This document shows, piece by piece, positions 51,656 through 64,000 of a stretch of 64,000 bases of DNA (positions within the stretch are counted from its first letter, which is position 1; each line of letters begins with the position of its first letter). The stretch spans positions 137,001 through 201,000 of the forward strand of contig JABMCL010000570.1 in assembly GCA_018857735.1 (NCBI GenBank), read 5' to 3'. The stretch comes from Alviniconcha marisindica (Eukaryota > Mollusca > Gastropoda > Provannidae). The position numbers were made by a program, and so were the translations under genes. Below the pieces are notes generated by a model. The model had not been told where the DNA came from. It ran no database searches and worked only from the letters and a program-made list of their open reading frames with translations.

Positions 51656-54600
51656 TGAGCTAGAGACGTCATCCATGTGCCACCGTTTCATGCCAGAAAT
51701 CGACCGATCTCTCCATTTCTGGGGCAGATATATCATCCATGAAAGCCAAGCCAACAACGAGGAAGAGTAGTCGACACAATTAACTCAGAGAAATAGTTCT
51801 TCTTCAATTTCTAGTAAACTGTTGAATGAACCCTTTTGAATGAGTGAAGGCGATTGCAAGAAACTGTCTGTCCCAACCAGTGTTGTGTGAGAAACAGGCA
51901 TGAAATGATCAAGGCTTCCAGATTCTTGGTCCCTTTCCAGTCTGATGTGATCTAGGTGAGAGTAATAAAGAGTTTAAAAAAAAGAGGAGTAAAAATAGAG
52001 TAAAAAACGTGGCAAAAGACCAGAAATTACCGAAAGAGAATAGTTCCAACCATGTGCAGTTGCCATCCCTAGTTTAAAACAGAGAAAAACAAACAACACA
52101 GAGAAAAAGAATAGCTCCAGTTCTGGAAGCAAACATACCAGGTGCCACCATTTCAGACAGAGCAGTGTAGCAAGTACAGCCTCATAGGAAGCAGTTGTTA
52201 AGGTCAGCTCCACTTTGACGGGTTTTTCTCACCCTACCTGTTGACCGTGTGAAGCCAAACCCTGAAACCTGTATTTGAATATTTTTTCTGGACTCTGTCA
52301 GTCCAAAGTTTTGAAAGGGTAGTTAGTCAGTTCTGTTAAAAATAATTTAAAAATCCAAATTTTTGATAGGGTAGTCAGTTCTGTAAAAAAAAAACAACCC
52401 AAAAACAAAAACACTGTATGAGAACAATAGGTGGCTGCTGTGAATACAGTTGTGATATTATGGGTAAGCACTGCACAAGTACCAGGACTAATAGTTGTTG
52501 AAGCATGTGAACTGCTTTTTGTCTTGCTGCTGCTGCTGCTGATGGTGATGTGGGGCTTAACATCCTCAGCTGACATTTTAGGCACAAATTTGTCTTACTA
52601 AGGGAGGTCACTTTAACGTATCATGTACAGGAAGTGTATTGACTGGTGTGTTTTGAATCTGTTAAGGTCAACAACCATTATACATCCATTTCTGTTTTAT
52701 CCATCGCAGTGGATCATGATCTTTTCCAAACATCAAAAATATCTTTTTTATAGTGCATTTGGGTTTCATTGTGATCTTGTTTTTGCCCTGATATAATCAT
52801 CCTGGTTTACTGGGCATACAAACACAAGGTTACTATTACTATGCTCTTGTTTCATTTTTCATATAGATCTTTGTTAATAATACTATTGAAAAGAAATGTA
52901 TAACTGATACTGTCTCTGTTCGAAAAATGGAAAAAGTGAATGTGCAGTGAAAAACGAACGCGCCTCCCTCCACTTTTTTTCACCTTATTATATATATTTT
53001 TTATTTTTTTATTTTTTTAGTATTGCTATGACGGTATTCCCTGTCATACCTTTAACCTTCACTGTGTCTTTGCTGCATCCCAACACCTCCCCCCCTCCCT
53101 TCCCACACACACACACATCCTTCCAATTCATGCAATGTGATCTCTGCTTGTTGCCGCTATCTTATGCAGATGTACTCGTGAATGAGCAAAAGGGCTCCAT
53201 GCCTTTTGCTTGAGAGATGTCAAATGGTTGTGCTGATTAGGTGCTTGATATGGTAAAGATTAACAATTTCGACACACATGTAAAGTAAAAATCAACATGT
53301 GCTTCTCTTTTCCTCCCAGTATATAGAGCGCAGGCATGTTTGTCCTGTTAATGTTAATGGTTGTTCCAGAGTTTATTTTGTACATAATATATATATATAT
53401 CTGCATTTGGTCATTTTGTTTGTGTCATACGTGTGCCTCTTCATGGTTGTGAGTTGTGGTCAATTTTCTTCTTCGAAAAATTGCATTTTTGCATGCAAGT
53501 ACACATGCCTGCCTTTGATATTATTTAGATTTCAAAATCAGGACTGCATTATATCCCTCTTCCACCACCACCCCCCCACCCCAACTTTGTTTATAAGTGA
53601 AAAAAATGTTTGTTTTCAAATATATCACAATAGATGTGCTTTTTTCTTACAGATTAATAGGCTAGAGACTTGTGAACCTAATGTGATGTGCTCAATTGTT
53701 CATGAACAGAATAGGTTCCAGTTTTCTCTGTGGTGCAAAAGAGTGAATGTGATAAAAAACAAAAAACAAAAACAATTAAGGCCATATTTGTATAGGAGAC
53801 TACATATTCGTGACTTAGATATCCATTATACATACATATATATATACTGACAAAGATCTGAGGGTTTTACTTTCTTTGCAGACATCAAAAAACAGTCTCA
53901 GATGAGACACTGCTCAACATTTGATTCATGAGAAGAAATGCTTTGTATGAATGTTGATGGTGTGCTAGTATTTTTCATCAGGTACGTTCAAGGAACCAGC
54001 CTTCTGGAAACCAGTTTTATCCAGTAGGTAGAAGCGATCCAAATCCACAGATAACTTCCAGAATTTTTGGTCAAAGTGTAGAGAGGAAAAAAGTCAGTAA
54101 TTAATTGTGTAGGCATTATATTTAGAGCTGGAAGACCATAAACAGTGTAAATTTGATGTAAAAAAAAAAAAAAGGGAGACAGAGGGGGGTCCTGCTCCCT
54201 TCATAAAGAGGCTACTTCAAGAATTTTGATATAAAATTCTCCTTTGATTTCATAATTAGTTTCTAAACTTAGTTTCATTCGTGATGGATAACAAGACCGG
54301 CTGTACACAATGACGACAAGTGTCCCAGCATGCCTGTGTTGCTCGTGCCACCTCTTCGATATCGGGCATGAAAAGTCTGTGCTCTCTGTGCTTGATGAAG
54401 GAAACCAGAGACTGTGGGAAGCTGTTTGGCCAGCTGTGACACTTGGCTGCATTTCCTGCAGTCAAGTCCCGCTAGTTGTCCTGGACATTAAGGTTCTAGC
54501 TTAAAAACAAAATCAACGGGAATATTTTGTCATTTAAATTGTTGATTTTATAATGTAAGCTTTTGTTTTGATCTCTTCTACCCATTGGAGAAAGGCTGTC

Positions 54601-54960
54601 CTCTGAGCAGGCATTTGTGATGGACATTTTCAGGTGTAACTTGCAATTTGAAATGTCAGTTGTTTTTTATTGTTTTTTTTAAATATTTTTTATGACAGCT
54701 TTCAGAACAACGTTCTCATCTATCCCAGGTTAGTTTAGTTGTAGCATTTGTACCGTGTCTGTGTATGTAGAGTCTTGTACTGTTTCTGTAGCACCTTCTC
54801 TCATGTTTAACTGCCATTTTGTATCTGTGTAAGACTGACAGAGGTTATAGTGAATTTTGTACTGCAGTAGAGAGGTAACTCTACCCACCAACCAGATGCA
54901 GTGCATACATTTATTATGTTGAAAATAAATTATATTTACACTTGTCAGGGTGTATGTGTG
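51656..54960 (+). other. Receptor 3' UTR and downstream DNA with two candidate poly(A) signals
   Basis: AATAAA at 51964-51969 would give a short UTR of about 330 nt. Another at 54924-54929, followed by a T/G-rich stretch, would give a UTR of about 3.3 kb. A+T-rich sequence without conserved frames fits a long molluscan 3' UTR, but the real end is unknown. Confidence 0.45.
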
Positions 54961-55394
54961 TGTGTGTGCATAAGCAATTTTAAACTCTCCTTGTACAAAA
55001 ACTGAACACATCTGAGCGTTAAACTTTATGGTTGTGATTAGTATGTTTCAAATCCAATCTCACAAACGCCAAACCCAGAATCATTTAAGAAGTAAACAGC
55101 CTTCTGTACACAACCTTTGGGAATAAAAATGATATGGATGGAGTGTTTTGATGACTGACTACAAACATGAAACCAAGAAAGATTCGAAAAGCAAACAGAA
55201 AGAAACAACAAAAAGAAAGAAACAAACAAAAACAAAAACATTCTGAGCCAAGAAAATATATTCTGAAATGTCAGCATTTTTATTTCTTTTATGATAAAAT
55301 ACATTGGTACATCTTTCAATTAAGGACATGGTACAAAAATTGCTACTAATACTTCATGTGTCAAGACTGGAACAATGTAACATCACCAACAGTT

Positions 55395-55720
55395 AACAGT
55401 AATTGGATTTTAACATCCTGTCAACCACACAGGGTCACCTCAGGACAAGCAAACTTTGTCATAAGCAAAATGCACATTTCAAAACTCTTGTCACATATAA
55501 ACCCTTTCTCAAGTCAGTCCACAAAACCAGTCCCCACACAAACAAAAACAAAACGTACATACACAAACGTCAAATACAAATTTTCCAAGACCTAGTGCCT
55601 TCAATACTACCCCTGTTAAAACAGCATGTAAAGCTAGCACATGCTGGTATCATCAACCGTTCCATCCAATTTATTGACACCAGATTAAAGAAAAGAAAAA
55701 AAGGGAATGGACAGAAAGAA
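55395..55720. repeat. Dispersed repeat family C, copy 1
   Basis: GGATTTTAACATCCTGTCAA, CAGGGTCACCTCAGGACAAG and the end TATTGACACCAGATTAAAG recur in the same order at 58690-59030. Head-only pieces occur at 58150 and 62850. About 300 bp long. Confidence 0.75.
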
Positions 55721-56105
55721 TGATTTTAATCTGTTTTTTTTTATGTTATATAAATTAGTGCACAATGGCAAATACCAATGCCATATGGCAGCAAGCTGCA
55801 CATACCACCTACCCATTATGATCTAGTTGCTCAACAAGATCCACACCAAAAAGCCTGAAACTTAACCAAAAGAGTTTAAAGATGGTACGCCTAAACATTG
55901 AATACCAGCAGGTCTTCTGATTTTCGTTTACAAATTAGTAAGGTTAATAAAATTTAAAAAAATAAAAAATCAGTATCAGCAGTCTTAATTCCGACTTTCA
56001 CTTTGGTACAATTTCCAATTTCAAGTTGTTAATGTCAAAAACATGCCACATGAGCAACCATCTAATTTCATTTGGTACACTTGTTATGACACAATTACAT
56101 CCAGT
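55721..56105. other. A+T-rich intergenic DNA, nothing recognised
   Basis: No frame, RNA gene or repeat was identified. Confidence 0.5.
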
Positions 56106-56400
56106 GTCGGCAGCAGCCTTCCAACTTTCATTTGGTAGAGGTTTCCTCCAGGCTGAGCTGGTATGGCCAAAATATCTACTGGAAGCAGCAGCAAAACATC
56201 CACTGATAAACTTTACACAGTTTGGTAGAAGCTTCCTGTGGACCCTGTTGGTTATAGCCAAAATACCTGTAGGTATCAGCAGCAAAACATCCACTGATAA
56301 ACTTTACACAATTTGGTAGAGGTTTCCTATGGACCAAGCTGGTATGGCCAAAATACCTGCAGGTATCAGCAGCACAATCATCCACTGATATGCTTCACAG
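56106..56400. repeat. About 90-bp tandem repeat
   Basis: Three and a half copies of ACTTTACACAGTTTGGTAGA, TATGGCCAAAATACCTGCAG and GTATCAGCAGCAAAACATCC. Confidence 0.88.
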
Positions 56401-58130
56401 AACAACTTGAACAAGGCAATGTTTTCGAATCTCAAGGCAGCTGTGTTTTTGCCACTTGCTGTTATTTTGCCAAGCAGACCGACTGTACCTGACAATATGC
56501 CAACAAAGATATTAACCCTTTCGCAGCCAAAGAATTTGTGCTGCTGACGCAATTCCTCAAAACAAACAAAAAAAGTCATGCACAGGGATTCACCTGAGCA
56601 AAAAGGTTCATTTTCTTAACTTTGCTTCTCTAGGGTTCGGAATAAAAGTCAGAACACAAGTAGGATGTCCCATGTTGTTTTACAGGCAGATGGAAAACAT
56701 TTCATCAACAAGGTCATATGAATGGTCATAAGGGCAGGGAAAAGGTTAATGTTATTCATGCCTCTTACTGTGATTGAAAAAAGACCAACTTGGCAGTCAG
56801 ACTGTCATTTTGCGCTGTTACACTGGAAGCTTTCTAATAAAGGTATCCACAGTAAAAACACAGGCCAAAAAAGACCAACATGAACAGAAAACGAAGGTAA
56901 CTTTCACCTCTATATTCTGTCCACATAAACAAAACAAAACACACACATACACACCATTAAAAAGAGCCCCCACACAGCGAGCGTACTAACATTAAAACAT
57001 GTATCACAAATGACACACACTCATGTACAGTGGTTAGTTAGTACTAATCACTGGTGCCCAGCCCATCCAACAACAAAATCATTTTCCATGATCTGAGCAA
57101 AAATGACTCACACACATGGGTCCATTCCATCAGAGCAACATCCATTGAGATGACATGCATTGAAATGATTTCAATAGTGTGACATCTGCTGGAGTGACAA
57201 TGAATAGAGTGACTTACATCCATGCAACCTAGCTGTGTGCAGTTAAAGCACTGTGGGCGGAGTTAACTGATAAGTGGGGCCAGTGCTGGAGCTTGTCGGA
57301 ATGCCTAGCAATGATTTTTGGTGTCAAAATGCACCGATTTTGTTGCTGTTGTTGGTATAACGCATCCTCTGACATCAGAGCGGCACAGTATCCCTTTACT
57401 ACCTAGCCTCCTACCCACAAATGCACACACACACACAAATGCATACATGCACATACAAGCAAACACACACACACACACAAACACAGACATAACATAGAAC
57501 ATAAAAGAGATGGGTACTTAACAGCACTGAAACTACGTGTAAGAGAAATAAAGCAACAACACTGACCAACATACAACACAGTTTGCACACCTCCCCCAAA
57601 ACTGGCCCCCACACATGCCCGCCATCTTTGCCCACAACGACATCACCGCAGACAACAAACTCATGGCAAAGTTGTTTCCAATAGATGTCACTCTATAATG
57701 GAAGTCACTCCCATGCAAGACGTGCTATTAAAACTGCTCCAATGCGTGTCACTCCAATAGATGTTGCTCCAATGGAAAGACACCACACACACACACACTT
57801 AACACCCACCCACACAGAGTTAACAAAAACCTAGCCACAAAATGCTCCCACAATATATATACACATTTACTAATACTACCCACCCAACGTGAGTTTGTAA
57901 AACACACTGAACTGGGTATATCTGAGCAAATTTGGAAACACCTTTGGATAGTTTCCACTGAAACAAAAAAGGAAAGGCGGAAGGGGGGGGGGGAGGGGGG
58001 GTGGAGTCAGGGCAGAGGGGGAACTGAAATCTGGTCAGATTTTGAAACCAATTTATCATTTTAAAGTAAGATCTTTCGGACTAGCTGCATATAATTATAT
58101 GCATTAAACCTTTTTTGTTTAAACGTTGAA
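56401..58130. other. Intergenic DNA with a (CA)n tract, no gene recognised
   Basis: CA-rich stretches at 57423-57482 and 57780-57800 and a G run at 57981-58002. Several short motifs of type ATGACAT/GAGTGACA recur near 57120-57230. No gene was recognised. Confidence 0.5.
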
Positions 58131-59040
58131 AAATCTTAACTGGTTGGTTGATCACTGGATTTTAACGTCCTGACAACCACAGAGGGTCATCACCAAAGGA
58201 AAAGCCAGCTACAACAAACACACAAGACTGATGTTAACAAACACACCACTGTAAGTCAAGGATATGCGGTATTTTGTATATATGTACAACTACAATATGA
58301 TAAAAGGAAAAATGGTCACATATTTTTAGTATCTTACACACACCGCTATATGATCAAAATACAAAAAGTTATATATGTAAGATTTATTGAAATGGGACAA
58401 AATTGGAAATTTTCTTCGAAACCTTCCTTGGTGACCAACACAAACAGAAAGTTGCTTGGCAGATTGCCACCAAACTGTGCAAGTATTTTTGTTTGTTTGC
58501 TTGTTACCATGTGCTGTGTTATGTTGATGCTTGCATGCATGCACAGAAAAAGCATGTCGCTCAGCATATGCTGCATTTGTTTTCTTTATCTTCAGCATAC
58601 TTCCCCGCCGCCACCCCAACCAACGCCCACAGTTGTTTAAATATTTGATGAGTACACACCAGTCAACAGCACATGGTTGAAGTTAGTGGTTAGTAACTGG
58701 ATTTTAATGCCCCAACAACTGCACAGCATCATCTCAGGATGACCAAACTCTGTCACAAGTAAGTACACATTTCAAAATCTCAGCTCATATTTAAAAAACT
58801 ATACTCAAGTCAAACATACAAAATCAGTCCAAACACAAATATAAAACAAAGCACTCATTCACAAACATACAACGAAACATAACATTCCGAAGAGTTAGTC
58901 CCTTCAATATTGCCCTTGTTAAAAATACATTAAACAAAAACAAAAACAAAAGGGGGGGGGGGGGGGGAGATTAGAAAAAAAGGCCAGAACATGCTTGCCA
59001 CTGTATTTATTAATACCAGATTAAACAGTTCAAGGTACAC
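58131..59040. repeat. Dispersed repeat family C, partial and full copies
   Basis: A head fragment at about 58140-58220 (GATTTTAACGTCCTGACAAC) and a longer copy at about 58690-59035 (GGATTTTAATGCCCCAACAA to TTAATACCAGATTAAAC), the latter broken by A-rich and G runs at 58930-58967. Confidence 0.7.
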
Positions 59041-59284
59041 ATGCACAGTACAATCTCTGCTTGCAGAGGAACTTTTGGATTTCTGTACTTTTGAAGAAGA
59101 ATCTGGGACAAAACACACACCTGGCCTCTTTGTAAGCATGTTGCCAAGGATGAGACGGTGACTAACCCAAAATTGTATAACTTCGAGGGAATTATGCACT
59201 TTTAAATAAAAAGTTATATGTTTCTGGTTTAATTTTTTTGTTTTATAATTTTTCCTTAATTGTACACTATAGCATAAAATATGC

Positions 59285-59810
59285 AAATATATCATTAACT
59301 TAGGGAAGAGGGAGCAAAGTCTTGACCTTCAACATGAAGATCAGTAATCAGCATATGCAAATGGATCATTAAAGCAGGGAAGAAGGAACAAAAGTCCTCA
59401 CCTTCAACTTTAGGACCTATAATTAGCATATATGCAAATATATCATTAACCTGGAGAAGAGGGTGCAAAGTCTTGACCTTCAACATAAAGACCAATAAGT
59501 GGAAAGAATATGCAAATGGGTCATTAACCCAGCAAAGAGGGCACACGGTCTTGATCTTGAACCTGAAGACCTATAATTAGCATATATGCAAATGTGTCAT
59601 TAACCTGGGGAAGAGGGAGCAACCTTTTAACCTTCAAAATAAAGACCAGTAATTAGAATATGCAAATGGAACATTAACCCAGAGAAGAGGGAGCGAGGTC
59701 TTCACCTTCAACATAAGGACCAATAACTGGAACAAATACGCAAACGGATCATTAACTCAGAGAGGAGGAAGCAAGGTCTTGATCTTTAGCCTGAAGACCA
59801 AGCACTATCA
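59285..59810. repeat. About 76-bp tandem repeat
   Basis: Seven copies of ATATGCAAATATATCATTAA, CCTGGGGAAGAGGGAGCAA and CTTGACCTTCAACATAAAGA. ATGCAAAT (octamer-like) occurs in several units. Confidence 0.88.
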
Positions 59811-59944
59811 CATTTTGTGGGTGAGAATGAACATCCAACGTAACAGGGAGACGAACCGTGATCCAGTAACACAAACAAACAAGCAGCTACCTAGCTGATG
59901 GGAGCTAGCGCCAACTCACCTGGAGATGACAGCAACAGTGAAGA

Positions 59945-60775
59945 GAGTTAGTTAGTTACTTAGCGGGTTTTCATCTTTCATCAAACGCACAGGGCCCATT
60001 CAGAACACCGGTAAAAAGAAGTGCTGTTCTGAAAGTTAGATGCTTAGTGGGTTTTCATGTCCCATTAAGCATACAGGACCCCTTCAGAACACTGGTAAAA
60101 AGAAGTGCTGTTCTGAAAGTTAGATCCTTAGTGGGTTTTCATGTCCCATTAAGCATATAGGACCCCTTCAGAACACCAGTCAAAAGAAGTGCTGTTCTGA
60201 AAGTTAGATACTTAATGGGTTTTCACCTCCCATCAAGCACATAGGACCCCTTCAGAACACCGGTAAAAAGAAGTGCTGTTCTAAAAGTTAGATAATTAGT
60301 GGGTTTTCATCCCATAAGCAATAGGACCCCTTCAGAACACGGTAAAAAAAGTGCTGTTCTAAAATTAGATACTTATGGGTTTTCACCTCCCATCAAGCAC
60401 ATAGGACCCCTTCAGAACACGGTAAAAAAAGTGCTGTTCTAAAAGTTAGATATTAGTGGGTTTTCACCTCCCATCAAGCACATAGGACCCCTTCAGAACA
60501 CTGGTAAAAATAAGTGCTGTTCTAAAAGTTAGATACTTAGTGGGTTTTCACCTCCCATCAAGCACATAGGACCCCTTCAGAACATCGGTAAAAATAAGTG
60601 CTGTTCTAAAAGTTAGATACTTAGTGGGTTTTCACCACCCATCATGAGCACTGATGAGAAAAAGAAGTGCTGTCCTGAAAGTTAGATACTTAGTGGGTTT
60701 TCACCACCCATCAAGCATACATGGCCCCTTCAGGACAGCTGTGAAAAGAAGCGTTGTTCTGAAGCAAATGTTAGT
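59945..60775. repeat. About 80-85-bp tandem repeat
   Basis: Ten copies of TACTTAGTGGGTTTTCACCT, CCCATCAAGCACATAGGACC and GTAAAAAGAAGTGCTGTTCT with single-base deletions in the middle copies. Confidence 0.93.
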
Positions 60776-62335
60776 CAAGACTTCTCCTTCCTCCACGCTT
60801 CCTGAGATCTTGATATGAAGTCGAACTCTGAGCCCCACCCTGAGATCGTGATAAAAAGTTGAACTTTAAAAGGCCCCACTTCTATTAAACTGAAGTTCTG
60901 TTGCACTGTCCAAGATCGGTGCCATGTTACTGCATCAACTATGATGCTGCATAAATGATGCAGACCTATATTTCAGATATGTTTCTACCCCCAATGCAAG
61001 TAATAACAGCTGCCTTTGAGTCAGTTTCTACCTCTAATGAAATTCTTAATGTGTCTTCCATTCATTACTTTCATAAGTGCACACTGGCATATGTCACAAA
61101 AATGACAAATGTGAATGATACAAATGCACTGGGAACGCAAAAGAGAGAAGAATTTAGTAAAACAAAACAAAAAAAATAAGAAGAGTAAATGTTCTGCTGA
61201 CTGACATTCAAAAGAAACAACAACAAAAACAAACAAATGAAAGTTTTGTTATCTTTTTGAAACTCTCCTAGGACCTTGAAAATGATTTAAGGACTCAGGA
61301 CTCAGAAACCAATAGCAATATATAAAATTCAACAGAGGTTATCATCATGTGGAGATTGAAAGATCTTGTTGAAATATCATCTAAAAAGACAAAACCCACT
61401 AGGACTAGGGTTTCTGCAAAGACAGAACTAGGTAGGACTAGATTTTCTACCCACTGTCTTCCTAAAATGTACATAACATTAAGGTTAGTGTAAATCACTG
61501 AGCATGATCCTATACACAAACATCACAGTCATACCAAGTTTGCATTCACAGGGATGGAAACTTGTCTAGTGATGCTGCCGTGACCTTGGCATTAAACCAA
61601 GGTCAACAAAACTGGAATGACAGTATAAATATTATTTGTGGAGGTTACCATCCTGCAAAATTAACAGATCTCCCTCAAGGCTTAACTGAAAAAATAAAAA
61701 ATAAAAATAAAATAAAAAGAGGAACCAATATCAAAGTGTTCAGTGTTTTGTTGTTGTTGTTGTTGTTGCTATTTGTTTGATGCCAAGCCCATAAATGCAT
61801 CAACTCTCTCCCTTAAATACAGACCCAAAGTAAAAACAAAAACAAACATGCTTCAGATCATGATATGAACAGCCATACAGATTCATTTTATTGTGCTTAA
61901 TCATGTCCATGTGTGTACCTGTAACAGCCATACAAAGTTTTAACTCCTGCATAACACCATTATATTTAGCAACCCATGGAACTTGGAACTTATTGTCTAT
62001 AACCAAGTCTTGGAAGTAACAACCCTACAAAGTTTGGACTTCTCCATGACTGCATCAATGTCACAGTAGCCCCACACAGTTTGTGCTCAGCTGGATCTAA
62101 ACGTACTGAGAAAACACAAATTTAATTTGGACCATTCTGATGTCGCTGTGAATGACAGTCAAAGCCATTGAAACTAGGGCCAATGAATGCGATGACTGTG
62201 TCAAACTCAGTGAGGTTATCATCATACATTAAACTCAGTGAGGTTATCATCATACAAACTCTGAGAGATCTGACTTTGAAAGAAGCTGAGAAATTGCCAC
62301 TCTTAACTGTTTTCCAATCAACAGCCAGCTAGCCA
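60776..62335. other. Intergenic DNA without recognised gene
   Basis: A+T-rich, with a short direct repeat at 62203-62256 (AAACTCAGTGAGGTTATCAT, twice) and a (TTG)n run at 61747-61767. No conserved frame was found. Confidence 0.5.
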
Positions 62336-62340
62336 AAGAA

Positions 62341-62672
62341 ACGGTGATCATCATTAGACACAGATAATTTCCCATGCAGGTCGACAGTAGTTGTGCTATG
62401 CATGGACAACAATCATTTGTTAAAACAAGACTAAAAAATATGTCTGCTGGACCAACCATTACTTGAATAATAATAAAAATAACAATCATCTTTTTATTTT
62501 AAAAAAACGGTGATCATCATTAGACACAGATAATTTCCCATGCAGGTCGACAGTAGTTGTGCTATGCATGGACAACAATCATTTGTTAAAACAAGACCAA
62601 AAAAATATGTCTGCTGGACCAACCATTACTTGAATAATAATAAAAATAACAATCATCTTTTATTTAAAAAAA
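62341..62672. repeat. 166-bp tandem duplication, nearly identical copies
   Basis: 62341-62506 and 62507-62672 share ACGGTGATCATCATTAGACA through ACAATCATCTTTTTATTTTA with only a few single-base differences; both end in A-rich DNA. A very recent duplication or an assembly artefact. Confidence 0.92.
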
Positions 62673-64000
62673 AAAAAAAACTCACTCCAAAACATTTTGT
62701 CACAACAACCCTTTCAACATGTTGCCATATTTGTCATCTCTGAAGAAAAGGAAAAAGCACGGCCTTTTTTTCTTCTTTTTAGGATTAGAAATAATTTGCT
62801 CATCATGAAAAGAAAACAACAACAAAGGCAATGCAGACCAGTCGGTTAGGAACTGATTTAAATGTCCTGTCAACTGCGGACATATCATGTCAAGATCAAG
62901 AACCGCACACAGTGTGACCTCAGGATGACAACACAAGTACCACCTAACAGAAGGAAACACAAGCCGTTGAAACAATGGTAGTTTGACAAACTAGCATTTG
63001 TTTTGTTTTGTTTATCCACATGAGATGCAAACTTTCACACTAGCAGTTGCTTTGGTATTGACTTTGCTTTGGTTTCTACTTTGTGCGAGAATTAAAAAAA
63101 TAAAAAACACACACATAAAAACTGGGGAAATTGTAGACCAACACAGGCACATCAGCTCAGGAAGCAAATTAAAACCAAATGTGTGCAAAGTTAGCATGAC
63201 AATTTTGAGCAGGCACACAGAATGAGAACAACAAACATCTGTCGCTATATCACAGTGAACATTAAATGGCTAATGTAGACATAGATTAAGCTGCAACATG
63301 TGCACAGTATAGCTTTGCCCTGAAGTAGAAAACTGCTGCAGACATACAATTTGAAAACAACAGAGAGAGTAAGCAAGCACGTAACTTTTTTCTTTTTTTT
63401 GGGGGGGGGGGGTACACCAAGCCAACCAGGATGGCTACATCAGGAGAAGAAGAAGAAGAAGAAGAGAGACAGACAGACAGACAGAGACAGAGAAAGAGAC
63501 AGACAGACAGACAGAGATGATGGAGAGAGTGACCGACAGACACAGAGAGAGAAAAGGAGAAAGCACAACACTTCATTGAAAAGGCATTTAGAAAACCACA
63601 TGTTAGTGACAAATGGCAGGCATAGTTTGGCACCATGCAGCAATAAATATTAGCTCCCTGCATCAAATAGCTGTATGAAAATATCTCACAGTTAGCACAT
63701 CCTATACAAACATACATATACTCTTCACTCATACTCTGCTCTAAGAACGCAGATAACCAATGCACACGGCCAAATACTAACACAACCAGTGTATTGTGGC
63801 CAATTTATGAGGATTAACAAAAAAGTGATTCCACACAACAGAACAGAAGTGCAAATGAGTAGCAAATGTTAACAAATCAACCAACATAACTGCAACAGCA
63901 AAACATACCAAAATAAGTGCACACACATACAATACATGGGGAAAAAACAGACAGATAATCAAACACAAACTGAAAGCTACATGAAGACCTGTACGCTCAT
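62673..64000. other. A+T-rich DNA to the window end, no gene recognised
   Basis: A poly-G run at 63401-63411 is followed by CACCAAGCCAACCAGGATGG and (AAG)n/(CAGA)n repeats (63443-63552), possibly a diverged AAGAAG-tailed short repeat. It could be the 3' UTR of a gene beyond the window, but nothing proves this. Confidence 0.5.

Noticed and set aside
53299..53850. A 183-codon plus-strand frame after the receptor gene
   Set aside because: Low-complexity Phe/Cys/His composition in A+T-rich presumed 3' UTR, no domain and no splice context.
59945..60775. CRISPR-like array of regularly spaced repeats
   Set aside because: Whole units of about 80-85 bp repeat including the would-be spacers; it is a tandem repeat.

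Overview
This is animal genomic DNA from a repeat-rich, intron-rich genome. Two split genes are readable end to end. The gene content (an invertebrate-type rabaptin that keeps a C-terminal FYVE finger, and an orphan class C receptor), the long (TG)n tracts, the tRNA-derived short repeats and the dense minisatellites suggest a lophotrochozoan, probably a marine mollusc. That assignment is an inference. No bacterial, plasmid, phage or CRISPR feature was seen.

Gene 1 (minus strand, 3764-26535) is a rabaptin-5/RABEP1 orthologue. I could assemble 22 coding exons with consistent splice phases into a 963-residue coiled-coil protein ending in a FYVE zinc finger. It should be an early-endosome Rab effector: the N-terminal and C-terminal coiled coils match the Rab-binding ends of rabaptin-5, and the FYVE finger would add PI3P binding. 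Gene 2 (plus strand, 37544-51655) has 14 coding exons and encodes a 989-residue class C G-protein-coupled receptor: signal peptide, Venus-flytrap ectodomain, a shrunken cysteine-rich linker, seven membrane helices and a cytoplasmic tail. The two genes are divergently transcribed with about 9 kb between their presumed 5' ends. Nothing in the sequence suggests that they work together.

Layout: 1-3763, minisatellites and G-rich DNA downstream of the rabaptin stop codon. 3764-26535, rabaptin exons separated by introns crowded with tandem arrays. 26.5-35.3 kb, intergenic DNA with SINE pieces and microsatellites. 35.3-35.8 kb, a promoter-like stretch with a possible non-coding first exon of the receptor. 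37.5-51.7 kb, receptor exons and introns. 51.7-55 kb, receptor 3' UTR and downstream DNA. 55-64 kb, A+T-rich intergenic DNA with dispersed and tandem repeats and no recognisable gene.

The most unusual pattern is that several intronic minisatellites in both genes look like amplifications of an exon-intron junction. Their repeat unit contains the real splice site plus some exon sequence (rabaptin exons 20, 18 and 9 at the donor side, exons 3 and 13 at the acceptor side, receptor exons 8 and 13 at the acceptor side). The clearest case is a 53-bp unit with 15 copies of the same splice donor, the first of which is the functional one. All exon calls were made by hand from reading frame, splice signals and remembered family similarity; no alignment or transcript data were available.
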